The notes under the pieces were generated by a model, which worked only from the letters and a program-made list of their open reading frames with translations, was not told the DNA's origin and did no database searches. The translations under genes and the position numbers were made by a program. 64,000 nt of DNA from Dysidea avara (Eukaryota; Porifera; Demospongiae; Dictyoceratida; Dysideidae). Of the stretch, positions 1-32,913 are shown one piece after another (within the stretch, counting starts at the first letter, position 1; the number at the start of each line of letters is the position of its first letter). The DNA is taken from contig NC_089284.1 of assembly GCF_963678975.1 (NCBI RefSeq), forward strand, positions 2,045,001 to 2,109,000. Direction: 5' to 3'.

Positions 1-141
1 TAACTTCAGGGTTTATGGGATCTGTATGCTTTGTGGTGAGCAAATATGTTTCACCTACTGTACACCTGTAAATACAATGGTGTATACCCATAGGCAAGCA
101 GCTATCTCAAGTAAAAGATCAAGTTAATAACTTACGGTATG

Positions 142-346
142 TACCGCTCAAATGCAATGTTGTCTTGCGACAGTGCAAGCACTTAAAAAACTAGCTAATT
201 AAAGGGCGTGGCACCCATTGCATTTGCGAGTATTCGTCCTGCCTTGTTTGGGATGAATAGTTGCAAGCGAAATGGGTGCCACACCCTTTAATTAGCAAGT
301 TTTTCAATCATTCGCACTCTCTAGGTGATGTTGCATTTGAGCGGTA
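142..346. repeat. Foldback / MITE-like inverted repeat
   Basis: A 205-bp imperfect inverted repeat. The outer arms begin TACCGCTCAAATGCAA and end with the reverse complement TTGCATTTGAGCGGTA. A second pair of arms inside (about 195-225 and 268-296) reads CTAATTAAAGGGCGTGGCAC and its near complement. No coding sequence and no convincing target duplication were found. Probably a non-autonomous DNA transposon; the superfamily cannot be assigned. Confidence 0.6.
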
Positions 347-1004
347 CTGGTAAACAACTAAAGTGAGGTGTCTTAATGATGCAACAATAGGTGGAATTGT
401 GGTTTCAATTATGTCATTGTTTTGCCAACTTTGAAGTGATTTATACCTTTGAGTTGGTACCATCAGAAAATTATTGTGTAACTGAAAACCGCTAACCCAA
501 GCAAAGTAACTACATACTATTATGTAAGCATCAGTGAATACCTTATATCTGACAGTACATTTCAGCAGATGAGGTACAATTCAGGAATGGTAGAGGGGGT
601 GGCATCACATTACATTCACCTCTGCTACCTGTTTAATATATTTTCTCTAATAAAGCACCATCCAACCCCCCAGGTTGCAATTGCCTTATTCTTGTATTAT
701 TATTATTGTGTATAATTAATTGACCTTGTATACATGAGGACAATTGTACTTATTATCATTAGCAATGTGACTTCCTCTTACTATGATGGGGAATGCAGCA
801 CACTGGCCCTACAAAATCACTATCCATACATACTGTTGAAAATAAGGTAACTAATTGCAAGTCAATTTAAAGCAAAGCCTGCATTCTCAATGTCTTACCA
901 TCCATGTGGCCAATTCCCTGTGCTCAAACTTATATATACTGGACTCGGTCTATTTATACCTTTAGAGGTCATTTGTTACTACATGTGTATTGTTATATGT
1001 AGGC
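347..1004. other. Upstream region of gene A
   Basis: AT-rich sequence with no coding signal. It must contain the promoter and 5' UTR of gene A, whose start codon is at 1005. A TATATATA stretch at about 931 and a TTTATACC at about 952 are TATA-like, but at this base composition they carry little weight. Confidence 0.35.
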
Positions 1005-22860
<21,856 letters not shown>

Positions 22861-24640
22861 ACTTTTTTATTTATTTGCTATATAACTAAAACTCACTAGT
22901 GGGTGCTTCAAGCAGCAACAATGTTAGCTGTATTGGGGCATTTAGAGTACATGCATGCACATAGACAACTAAAAATTTTATGCTATTACTAAAACTGGTT
23001 TTTGACAGTTATATGTGTGTGCACTGTAGTTCTATACATGTTTGCATAATAGCTACTACACTAAGTATGCCATATAGCCATGGAAACAGTACCTGTATGT
23101 GGATACACACGAGTATGCCGTCTAGATGTTTTACAAAACTATTGTCTGTTGACCACTTCACAAAAAAAACAGCGTATTTTGATGGGGAAATAAATGGATC
23201 TTCCCACACCATCCTCACCTAACCATTCATGCCACTCATAACCAAGTCATGAAGTCATTTAATTCTAACTTGTCTGTGTCTTTACCTACAAAAAGGAACC
23301 TAAAAACATCATGCCTAAGTGGAAACCTAAGTGTAATGTTTCTATTACAATCTGTAGTGAGTGACTGTTGTATGTTAAGTGTAAATTGTGCAACTGCATC
23401 CCTAATTACATCATCTTGAGGTGAAGGGTGATAGAATTTGCTAGAGAATGAATGAGAGAGTCAAATTGAACACTACTATAACAGTACATAACTGCCGAAC
23501 CAATGTTATTGGTGATCTGCCACTCGTTGTCCTATACAGGATAACCTTTCCATAAAATTAAAAATTCTGGTGGCAATCACTGCAATAAAAATGCTAAATT
23601 TTACCAATTTATATTACAGCTTTGAAGATAACTGCCTCGAGCATGTATAGCATAAATCATCTATATTACAGCTTTACAGTGACCAGCTCTAAAGGTTTGA
23701 CAGCATCATGTATAGAACAAGCATCATGTATAGAATGAACTCATAAACCATAACCATCATTTCTTGTATACTTTTTTGTTTTGTATCCATCATTTCTTTG
23801 GTAGTAGTTGCATACAGTTATAACTATACAAGAGTTCATCATATAGTCACTACAGGAGCATAGGGAGGGGGGTTCCCAGGGGTTCAGGAACCCCCCCCCC
23901 TCCCCCCATGCATATAAAATATAAATATTCATTATGTTAAGGAACTCCATTAGTGGAGTTTTTCAGACATTCGAACATTTAATAAATGCAAAACTGAGCA
24001 TGACCTTAAACTACACTGTATCACTTACAGATGTCTATATGTGTCTCTATGTGTTATGCTGACTGTTTCCACTAGGTATAGTATCGTACTGTGATACAAG
24101 ACATGAAAACCTTTCAACAGATATATAAATTGTTGTATGGTGATTATACAATTCATTCAGCAAAAAAAAAAAATGACCAGGAAGGGAACCAGAAACATAA
24201 TTATTATAATTAACTTTCATGGCCTAAGGTTAACCAGACTCTTCTGTCAAAGGGATGTGACCCCTACCTTTAATATTATTTGTCTAGTTTGTTTACCTTT
24301 TGTCCATCACTGAGCAATAAGGCATGTACAGATTCTATATTATACTTTAACAACCTAGAAATTATAGAGTATACATAGGTAGCTAGCATTGCATAACATT
24401 GTTTTCAGGTTTTTAATTAGCTGAGCTATATACTGTTGATGGATCATTGCAAAATTAGGTCAAAGACAGAGACCAATTACAGGAATGTAGCCAAGATTTT
24501 TTGATGGGGTGGGGTGCACAGCCCCCAGTCGCTGAGAGCTCGAGACTTTTATTATTTTAATGAATCAAAACTATATTTTATGCAAAAAATATATAATGCA
24601 TAGCTATATAAGTGCCCCTGGAATGAAGCTTGTAGTACTG
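22861..24640. other. Start of the A-B intergenic region
   Basis: No coding signal. It contains the gene A 3' UTR (extent unknown), a diverged fragment of the CTTTACAGTGACCAG repeat near 23670, and a G-run/C-run inverted pair at 23862-23910. Otherwise unremarkable AT-rich sequence. Confidence 0.4.
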
Positions 24641-24649
24641 TATAGTAGG

Positions 24650-24844
24650 CAGTGGCGGATCCAGGGGGGTTTCATTGGTTTCCACGGAAACCCCCTTTGA
24701 AAAATGATTGCGTAACAATTAAATGTTTTAATTATCGCGGCGTGCGTCTCGATCGAGATACTGTAATTAGAGCAGTCACAGTAGCTACTAAAGTAGTGTG
24801 TAGGAAGTTTTTAATATATTTTATGTACTATTACTAGGCTGTGA

Positions 24845-24889
<45 letters not shown>

Positions 24890-25004
24890 GTCTCACCTTA
24901 CCAAACCAGACGATGTAGTGCAAACGTTTGCGTATCTCATGTCAATATATATCTCCACCTTCTAAACTGGAAACCCCCTTTATAAATTCCTAGATCCGCC
25001 ACTG
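24650..25004. mobile_element. hAT-like MITE with CAGTGGCGGATCCAGG ends
   Basis: Inverted termini CAGTGGCGGATCCAGG and CCTAGATCCGCCACTG, followed inward by GGAAACCCCCTTT in both arms. A 40-bp T-run lies inside (about 24849-24888). GTAGG flanks both sides (24645-24649 and 25005-25009), shorter than the 8 bp expected for hAT, so the duplication may be eroded or coincidental. An interior ACTGTAATTAGAGCAGTC carries the recurring motif in reverse. Confidence 0.7.
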
Positions 25005-25014
25005 GTAGGGACCA

Positions 25015-25490
25015 TAAAGGTGTGGGCATGGCCCATGAAATATCATCAAACAGTGAAAATTCAAGCCCGTAGCTTTAGCCGTTATCAAGTTGCGCTTGTC
25101 TGAAGGCATCAGTCTGTCAGAAAATTTCAATTTTAAAAATTGTAACAATTTGTTGAAAGTGTTTTGGGTCAATCTGAAGGCTTGTTTGGGCTTAGATTTA
25201 CCTAACCAATACTGCTCATTTTTGTCAGGGAAAAGTGAGGCTGCCCAAGAGGTGCCTTTTGGCAAGCACATGATGGCTTCCCTTCATAAACAGAAAATGT
25301 CCATATTTTTCATAGTGGCTACTTTGATTGCAGAGGTGCTTTTTGAACAGTTCTTTATTCGTAATGCTGTGTAGCTAACGGGTTGAACATAGTTGACAAA
25401 GAAGTGTAATGGATACTTTATTTTTCAGACAACAATTGATAGCTGGGATGCATGGTGCCATTTCTTTCTTTTGATGCGGTATGCATGGGT
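25015..25490. repeat. Dispersed repeat shared with gene B intron 6
   Basis: The stretch GAACATAGTTGACAA through TTCTTTCTTTTGATG (25386-25475) recurs at 40490-40620. The preceding part, with GGTCAATCTGAAGGCTTG and GGCTTAGATTTACCTAA, resembles 40290-40400 and 40990-41070. A repeat family present in at least three copies; type unknown. Confidence 0.5.
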
Positions 25491-25538
25491 TAACCAGTCA
25501 TAATAAATTTATTTTACAAAAGTTAATCAACAGAGAAT

Positions 25539-25700
25539 TTTCAACTAGAGTAGGGACCATAGCACATTGATAAAAAGTACTGGGAAATGCACAGTAGGGA
25601 TATAATATTGTTTCACTGTGATTTAATATCAATCATGCACTACTCCAGCTTGTTTCAGTACTTTTTATTGATGTACTATGGTCCCTACTCTAGTTGAAAT
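25539..25700. repeat. 162-bp MITE-like inverted repeat
   Basis: Arms beginning TTTCAACTAGAGTAGGGACC and ending in the reverse complement, with inverted similarity extending about 45 bp through AATAAAAAGTACTG. No coding content and no obvious target duplication. Confidence 0.65.
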
Positions 25701-27165
25701 TCCATGTGTACTTGTTCTTATAAAGATGCACTAACTTTATTCATTAACTTTGTATTTCCATGTACTGCTATGTCAAATAGAGTGTGCCACATCAAAAAGT
25801 TGCAAAAAAAAAATACCTGGTCAAGTTTTGGGGAATTGAGAAATCTACAATTAACTTTTCACAGCCTTATTTTTCCTGTTTTGCCGTTTCTTTAATAATA
25901 TATACCTAGCTATTCCCCCTTTTAAATTTTTTCGATTGTTAAAAAAATTACTTATATTAGGCCACATAGCTAAACTTACTTTAGCAGTTAGTTTCTCATC
26001 CTCCAATACACATAATATAGCATTTTGGGTAGAATTTAAACTCTTTACAAACCAGGCAGCTGAATTATTAGCTCACATGACCCATCTGCTTGGCGTTGCA
26101 CTTCTATAGTAGCTACCACTTAAAGCAGATAATAGCTAGCTATAGCTATGCATATATTGGTTGGATCTTGCAGTGAAGCGAGGCATACTAGCTACATATA
26201 CGCCACCACCATACAGCCAGTAGCATATCTGTCTTTAATCTATAATTCTTTTTATTTACCTAAACGATACCCCTGAGCAGTTCAGTGAATGTAATTATGT
26301 ACAATACAGTAATGGCAGACTCTGCCAGCCGGCTATGATGCATCAGTTGTTTTCTAAGTTAGTAGCAAGGGGTAGGAAACAACCTGAAATTTCATAGATT
26401 ATCTCTGAAATTATTGCCTGAAATTTGTGCAGTTTGAAATTACAGAGAAATTTGGACTGAAATTTGTCTTGAAAGATGAGTCATATATCTGAAAGATGAA
26501 ATATGGGCAACCATCTTTGAAATTCCATAGACGATTTTGGTTCATTACCCACCCCTCAGTTAGTAGCTACACTTTATAGCTACAGAGGCTTGCATTTAGG
26601 TATATCTTTCAGTTTTTCTTTTAAAATAAACTAATTTTTAAAAAAACAACTGGTGGTTCCCATAACAACCTTTGCTGAGTTACTAGTTATTGTTATTGTT
26701 ATTAATGCTTTACAGTGACCAGCACTGAAGATCTGACAGCAACATGTGCTGCAGCCTTAGGATTACCTAACCTAACTTCAAGGAATAGTCTCATACTGCG
26801 TGACATGACCGAGTGACAGTAAGAAGTAAGAAATGAGATGCACTACTGAGCTAATAAATTAATTAGCTCAGCAGTGCATCTTGGCATGCACTTCTCACTT
26901 CTTTCTGCCACCATGTAGTAGACTAGTAAGTCAGTTAGGTTGCATTGGAACACTTGTGGGAACCATCACCCTTAGCTCAGTTTTTTTTGTTTGTTTCTTT
27001 TTTAAATACTGAAAAATATAGACTATATAACAGTATTTTGAGTATGTATTAAAGCGAAAACAAATGGACCTAAATAGTGAGCCTCTGTATAGCGATATAA
27101 CAGTAAGCAAAAAAAAACTGAGTTGGTTGCGTGGTCTAATGCACCTATCAATGTTAAGCCACATA
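25701..27165. other. Intergenic sequence with dispersed repeat
   Basis: No gene seen. The segment 26696-26770 (CTTTACAGTGACCAGCACTG and GCTGCAGCCTTAGGATTACC) reappears inverted at 37190-37255 in gene B intron 4 and, diverged, near 23670. A short palindrome around GATGCACT ... AGTGCATC lies at 26838-26881. Confidence 0.45.
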
Positions 27166-27435
27166 CCCCCCTCCCGGGCTTACTAGGGGATTAGTGCCGG
27201 GGGGAATTTGACCTGATTTGATCCAAAACTCTGCCCCACTAGTGGGGCATTTGACCGCTCAAAATTTTAGGCGTTTGTTTTAACTTGCAAGCTAATGGAA
27301 TTGACCTGTTTCCTAAAGTACCTAACAGCCATACTACATGGAGATTTGACCACTAGTCGTTCCCCCATGGGTGGAGAATTTGATTTTTCAAAAAGTCAAA
27401 TCCCCACCATTTCCCCCACTACGCCCGGGAGGGGG
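27166..27435. mobile_element. TA-flanked MITE with CCCCCTCCCGGGC ends
   Basis: Left end CCCCCCTCCCGGGC and right end GCCCGGGAGGGGG, with TA on both sides (27164-27165, 27436-27437). 270 bp, no ORF. Abuts another MITE on the right. Confidence 0.6.
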
Positions 27436-27439
27436 TAGG

Positions 27440-27748
27440 CAGGGGAGGATCCAGAGTTTGGAAAGAGGGGGGCACCTTGCTGAAAAAAGTTGAAGAGCAA
27501 AAAAAAAAAAAAGTCACAACAATAATAACTAGTTATCCTTTACCAAATATATTCTATCACGTATGTTATACGGTAAAATAAAATCTTATAGTTTCATAGG
27601 TAAGCTACACTACCTCATGAACATTGTGACTGCTTTATTAGAGTAATTGACAGCTCTAATAGAGTATCTCGATCTTGTATGCAATTTCTTGAGGGGGGGG
27701 GGGGGGAGGGGGATTCGCCCCAAATGCCCTATCCTGGATCCGCCATTG
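27440..27748. mobile_element. hAT-like MITE, same family as 24650-25004
   Basis: Left end CAGGGGAGGATCCAG, right end CTGGATCCGCCATTG, again with GTAGG on both sides (27435-27439, 27749-27753). It contains a head-to-head pair of the recurring motif, GACTGCTTTATTAGAGTAA and CTCTAATAGAGTATCTCG, at 27629-27675. Confidence 0.65.
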
Positions 27749-27884
27749 GTAGGTGGGGGATAACATTGATAGCTAGGTGCCAGAGGATAGGTGCATAACA
27801 AAATCATTATTAAGCGCATGCAGCTTCAATCCGGGCGCCAAGGCAAAACGATAGCTAGGTCCAGGGCTGAGACTGCTTCTACTG

Positions 27885-28017
27885 TAGTCTCGCGTAGCCA
27901 GACCCACTCTTCGCGCGGCGCTTATCGATTGAAAATTATAAGCGCCTAGCAGCTAGGCGCTTATAATTATCAATCGATAAGCGCCGCGCGAAGAGTGGGT
28001 CTGGCTACGAGAGACTA
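27885..28017. repeat. 133-bp near-perfect palindrome (foldback element)
   Basis: The arms TAGTCTCGCGTAGCCAGACC ... and their reverse complement differ at only a few positions across about 66 bp each and meet almost without a loop at AGCGCCTAGC-AGCTAGGCGC. CTTCTAC occurs just outside both ends (7 of 9 bases match: CTTCTACTG against CTTCTACAT), a possible eroded 9-bp target duplication. The TAGTCT terminus resembles the MITE at 32621. Confidence 0.8.
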
Positions 28018-28480
28018 CTTCTACATCTACTGGTTGAAACGGTAATACATGTCTATGTTTATAATAATTTATGTGGGTCTATTTGCCACCTTGCAACTGC
28101 TCTGGTCTCGATCAGGGGCATAAAACGAGTGTTATTGGTAATTGTGGGTTGAAAGATTGGCTAAGCCGAGAGTATAACGAGGGGTCCGCAACGCAACCTG
28201 AATCTCGTACACCTTGAGCCTGAATCTTTGTGAATCTTTGAATCTTATCACGAGATTTTCCGGAGATTTTCGGGAATTTCCCGGATATTGATCACGTGAT
28301 CTACAAAAAATTCGCGATCAGCTGGAGGTGTTACCTCGTGTCGTTTGAGGTGTCGTTGCACTGACTTGGCTCGCGCAAGAGCTCACCTTTGTCTGTTGCT
28401 AACACTGGTACGTTGTGATAGCTGGCAATAGCTCAGGTGTTGACTGTGTTGTACAATAGTTGGTTATTCGATCAGTGCTA

Positions 28481-30462
28481 TAGTACGTTCGCGTTGAGCT
28501 GAATCCTGAGTTGTTGATTAAGAAGCCATACAAGATCAAAGGCTTTAAACATAATGTTTATGACGCATTTATTCGTAAACCCATGTTACGGGCGCGCACT
28601 TAATTGTTGAGAATATGGCGTCCAGTATACCGTCAGCGAGTGCGGAGCGAAACCCTTTTGGGAAGACGTTAAACAGCCAAACGAAGTATCTACTTATGAA
28701 ACTATGGGAGTACTTTAAGCAAGAAGCGAAGAAATGTAAAATTTCTATCAACATCACGGAGAGAATCTCGAAGGCCACCGGTATTGTATCGTGCCTTCTT
28801 TGCTGGGTTTTGGCATACATTACGCCACGCAGGGATTTCAAGGACATCCATTAGAATGGAGCACCGCAAGAAAGGCGATTTATTTACGCCAAGAAAAAGG
28901 TACAAAATGCACTTTGCACAAGCCCGCTCAATTCTGTAATCGTCAGGTACAAATGTTCACGAGTCCTTGTTGATACAGACAGTTTTAACCCAGATACTAT
29001 CAGACAAGATCCATTCATTGTACGGAAGGGAGGAAATCTATCGCTCTCAAAGATTTTGGTAAGTTAAATTTTGAAACCTGGAACTTTGTCACTTACTCCG
29101 TCTTAGGCCAAACTTAAGAATGATGGTGTTTTCTCTGGGGGTAGAACATTGCTTTAAAGAGTGTTGAGTGATATGGGATTTAAGTACAAGACGATTAATG
29201 ACAAGAGGTTAGCATTGAAACTGTTTGTGCTTTAATTTCACTACACGTATGTGCAGGGTATGCTATGAGCAGCCCTGCACAGTCCATCAGTATCATAAAT
29301 ATTAAAGACGAACGAGGTGCAACAGAACTGAAGGAAGACCAGTTGTGTATTTGGATGAGACTTGGGTAATGAAGAACTTCTAGAGCAATTCCTCATCCAA
29401 ATCGGCAGTGATAGTGAAGATGGTGATGGTGGTATTAATGAATTGTCCACTAGCAGCAGCAGGTCCAAGTCTTCTTCTGGGCTTACTTCATCTGATGTAA
29501 GATTGTTTGATATTTGCAGCATTGGTGTTATAACTTGATTTTGTTCCCCAGGAGTCATCAGGTAGCTGGGATTAAACTCTGTGAAGTACATAAAAATACA
29601 GATGAAGTACGTGTAAGTGTGTGCACTTTAATAAAAAATATCATTGCTTTATTGTGCTATCCGAAGTTGAACATACCATCCCTTGTATATTTAATCAGTG
29701 CAGGAGTGTTTGGAAGTCACTACAGGTACTATCAGCCCAAATTCATACAAACAGTATTATTTCATTTGTTGAAACTTTTAGAGTTTTTTGGGAATGTATC
29801 TTCAAAAACAAAATGCTGGCTGGAAAAACTGTGTACATGTGTGGTGAAGTGATGAGAAAAGTATTAAAATGACAAATTGACTAAATGGGAACAGAAGACG
29901 ATAGTCAGCTGTGGTGAATGTGAAGTAAAATACATGTTGTTTGGCTCACTTGCAGGAACGCAAATGCTACATAACGGATTTTGAGCTGTTATAATTTGGT
30001 TTTTTTCTCTTTTGAGGCTGAAGAAGTTTTTACCTGAATATAAGCAGGCCACTTATCTTCTAAATACAGTGCAACAGTGGCCCCAGCTCTTCTACTTATG
30101 CAACTCTGTTTTACACACACAAAATCTGTTTTATTTTTCTTGTAAAAGTGTATTACAGCCTCTTACATAAGGGATGGTGAAATCATGCGTGTTGAGGGCG
30201 GGTATGTGACGTCTGGCTTCGCCACAAACATGTGTCAACATGACCATCAAAGGGCCGCGCTTTAGAGGCTTCCCCATTGAAAATGTATGGCGAAACTTTA
30301 CAGTGCCATAACGGGAGTGTCTTACATTCGAATGAAGCGCTTTTAATATATTTTTAGCGGATCGAGAAGCGCTACGTATCGAGCTATACAGGAGCCCCAT
30401 GCGATGTAGCAATCGTAAGTTATTAATCGTTTTTGAGGGTTCAGCTCAACGCGAACGTACTA
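28481..30462 (+). mobile_element. Tc1/mariner (IS630-like) transposon nested in the 4.3-kb element
   Basis: TIRs TAGTACGTTCGCGTTGAGCT at both ends, with TA target duplications at 28479-28480 and 30463-30464. The 1982-bp interior contains a broken transposase. It sits 5 bp upstream of the ATG of the Ulp1-PHD gene, so it separates that gene from its original promoter side. Non-coding relatives with the same ends are at 12080, 63062 and 63779. Confidence 0.85.
28615..29376 (+). pseudogene. Degenerate IS630/Tc1-like transposase
   Basis: Starts MASSIPSASAERNPFGKTLN, with a helix-turn-helix-like segment (ISINITERISKATGI) at residues about 43-57. It continues in shifted frames with DTDSFNPDTIRQDPFIVRKG (about 28970-29030), a 48-bp GT-AG intron (about 29052-29099), then AKLKNDGVFSGGRTLL, an in-frame stop, and SDMGFKYKTINDKR. 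After another intron-like gap comes CYEQP ... HQYHKY and then VVYLDETWV (about 29343-29370), the first catalytic-Asp region of DDE transposases. At least two frameshifts and two stops; the later DDE part is not recognisable. Confidence 0.75.
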
Positions 30463-30469
30463 TAGCTCG

Positions 30470-31414
30470 ATGTCTGAAGCTACAGTGGATTTGGCTCAGG
30501 ACTTGGACAGATGCGAGGGCAGCTCGGAGCGAGGTGTGGAAGGCAGACTAAATGATGACAGGTACATAGAAAACAAACCACTTCGCGTAGACGCGTATGG
30601 AGGACAAAACTTTGCTGTTAAATCCACGTTTCATCAACAGGTTTTGTCAAGCTAGGTGAAAAGCCTAATCCTTGAATAAAATCAACAGGCTTAATAGTGT
30701 TGAGACTAAATTGAGGACTGAATTGCATGCCATGTTGTGCTTTTTCAATAACACCTAGCTAACAGTCAAGGTTGAAGTGCCAATTTCCCTAATATTCATT
30801 CTTTGCAAGATACCCTGAAACAAGATTTACAGAAAATGACACCATGCAATGCCCACAGGATTGACATCGTTGCAGATACTTTTGGTAAACCGTAATCATT
30901 GGGTAGTAGCATCGGCTAGTGGAAATGCTGATAGTGCTGATGTTATTCTATATGATTCTAAGTACTCTTTGCTCCATGAGCACACAAGATTACTGCTGTC
31001 GCAACTTGTGTTTACCAAGAACAAGTATTTTACCATTGGAATTGCTAATGTTAACAAACAATCTGGAGACAATGATTGTGGACTGTTAGCAGCCGCTTAT
31101 ATTACCAGTATTGCCCATGGACAAGATCCATCATCAATTGTGTACAATCAAGGTTTGATGAGAGAACACTTATACTTACTTGCCTTGAGACTAAAAGAAT
31201 GGCCCTATTTCCGACTATCAGGGAGAAAAGAGTGCTTCAATCAAAGATTGTGAAAACAGAAGTGTATTGTTACTGTAGGTCACCAAATGACAAGAAAAAG
31301 GAAATGGTGCGATGTGGCAAAATGACGTGTAAAGAATGGTTTCACTTTGAGTGCATAGGCACTGATAACAATATTGTACCAGGACAAAAATGGTTTTGTA
31401 AAAACTGTAAATGA
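30470..31414 (+). pseudogene. Ulp1-like (C48) cysteine protease with PHD finger, frame-shifted
   Basis: ATG at 30470 (MSEATVDLAQDLDRC), open to 30655; an intron probably begins at the GT at 30641. The acceptor is uncertain: 30875 keeps phase, 30858 does not. The protease block (frame of 30849-31253) has the full Ulp1 set: H in NRNHWVVAS, D in ILYDSKY, Q and C in KQSGDNDCGLL. After a stop at 31251 the next frame continues KTEVYCYCRSP ... MVRC ... WFHFECIG ... WFCKNCK, a C4HC3 PHD finger ending at 31414. So either a one-base frameshift near 31240 or an unseen splice. Protease plus PHD fusions occur in mobile-element-associated families; a desumoylating role would be inference. Confidence 0.75.
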
Positions 31415-32224
31415 AAAGTGAAATCCTTACAGTTAATATGTTATGTTAGTGTACACATGGCATGATTACTTGTCATGCATGATCTTGATGTCGGTGTATA
31501 GATGCATATAGTGCATAGTTTTATTCTGAATCTCAGTCCAATTAGCCATCTCCATGGCATGTACTAAAACTGGTGAGGTATATTTATATACATGATACAT
31601 CTGCTACAAGAAATATTACACTTGTACATATATGTATAATACGAGCAGCTACAACTGCAAGTTGCCTAATGGCACTAGTGGCAGCCTATATATATATATA
31701 AGCTGGACATTCGGTAGTTAAATTTTGGTACCAGGAATCATCACACTGAGCCAGTATGAAGAGCTAGCTAGCTACTGAGTCCATGCTGCTTGATCAGTGT
31801 TGTCCAAGTTACGTAGCTACAATGCCAAATTTAAACTTATGATATTCACTAGCTGAAGAGAGAGAGAAACCATCATTATTATATGAGACACAAACATTTA
31901 CACTAACATTAAGGAATCCTCAGTCACATGCGACCACCAGACAGGGTTGGTTAAAAACGCCTGGGTGGGCATGGCAAGGGAGTACAAAACATAAAGTAAG
32001 TATACATGCATGTACATTTAACTAACTAAAGAGTCAGTCTGGGGAGGCAGGAAACCACTCACGACAATCCCTAGCCATAAATATTCTTTGAGATGCTGTA
32101 ATGCACTTCGGCGAAGCAGAATCCAAAGCTTCCCTTAGAGCTGCTTTTGACACTAATATATCCTGGTGAACATATTTAGTCGCTAGAAAGCCGACCTCTG
32201 AGATTTGGCCGGGCTAAATTTGAT

Positions 32225-32470
32225 TGAATCCTCGAATCTCGGGTGAATCTCACTGAATATAAACTGAATCTCGGGTGAATCCCACTGAATCTCGAGTGAA
32301 TCCCACTGAATCTCTAGTGAATCCCACTGAATCTCGAGTGAATCCCACTGAATCTTGGGTGAATCCCACCGAATCTGCATGAATCCCGGAGAATCTCGAC
32401 TGAATCCCTCGGAATCTCTGAATCTCCGGTGAATCCGTAAAGATTCTGAATCTCGTACGTGATTTTGCTG
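32225..32470. repeat. Subterminal repeat array of the 4.3-kb transposon
   Basis: About ten units of 21 bp built on GTGAATCCCACTGAATCTCGA, just inside the right TIR. The left end (28200-28260) has shorter GAATCT units in the same sense. Subterminal repeats of this kind are usually transposase-binding sites; that is inferred here. Confidence 0.8.
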
Positions 32471-32620
32471 CGTTGCGGACCCCTCGGAGTATAAGCTTAT
32501 AACTCAGTGTTTGTTTTTTTCGCAAGCTTTTAAATCGGTCAGATGTGTGATTTAATTGTTACCTGTAAGGTCTCTTAGCAGGGCCGGAGCCCATAGATTT
32601 TGAGTGGTCAGGCCATCCAG

Positions 32621-32904
32621 TAGTCTGGCACCGCCCGCCCCTTCGCAAAAAGTAAGGGTCTGGAGAAATACAAATACCTAATCATTTCAAAAGGAATTCA
32701 ATTAGACAGCGCACGTAATGCTTGTTACGTCAGATGATTGCACTTCAATTCAAACAAAAGCATTGTGTTGCCAAGGCGATTTCTGTATGAACGTCATTGG
32801 CATGCACTAATTGGCTAGCGCCAAATCTGGGCGCTAGAAATGATTTAGTATCCGTATTTCACCAGACCCTTACTTTATGCGAAGGGGCGGGCGGCGCCAG
32901 ACTA
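32621..32904. mobile_element. 284-bp MITE with 9-bp TSD (Mutator-like)
   Basis: Inverted termini TAGTCTGGCACCGCCCGCCC and its complement. The arms match over about 51 bp with three differences. The direct repeat GCCATCCAG flanks both sides (32612-32620, 32905-32913). A 9-bp duplication with long TIRs fits Mutator-like elements. No ORF. Confidence 0.85.
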
Positions 32905-32913
32905 GCCATCCAG

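Larger units (their letters stand above)
28178..32486. mobile_element. 4.3-kb DNA transposon with 18-bp TIRs, 8-bp TSD and a Ulp1-PHD gene
   Basis: Both ends carry the inverted repeat CGAGGGGTCCGCAACGCA and the flanks are an exact direct repeat GAGTATAA (28170-28177, 32487-32494). GAATCT-rich subterminal repeats follow inside both ends. Without the nested 1982-bp Tc1/mariner-type element it would be about 2.3 kb. No transposase is recognisable, so this is a non-autonomous derivative carrying a protease-PHD gene. The 8-bp duplication fits KDZ/Zisupton, hAT or P-type elements; Ulp1-type proteases are known from KDZ-type elements, which makes that my first guess, not a demonstrated assignment. 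Confidence 0.85.

Noticed and set aside
27878..28020. CRISPR-like or operator-like palindrome
   Set aside because: A single palindrome in a eukaryotic, transposon-rich region; no regular spacers or repeat array.
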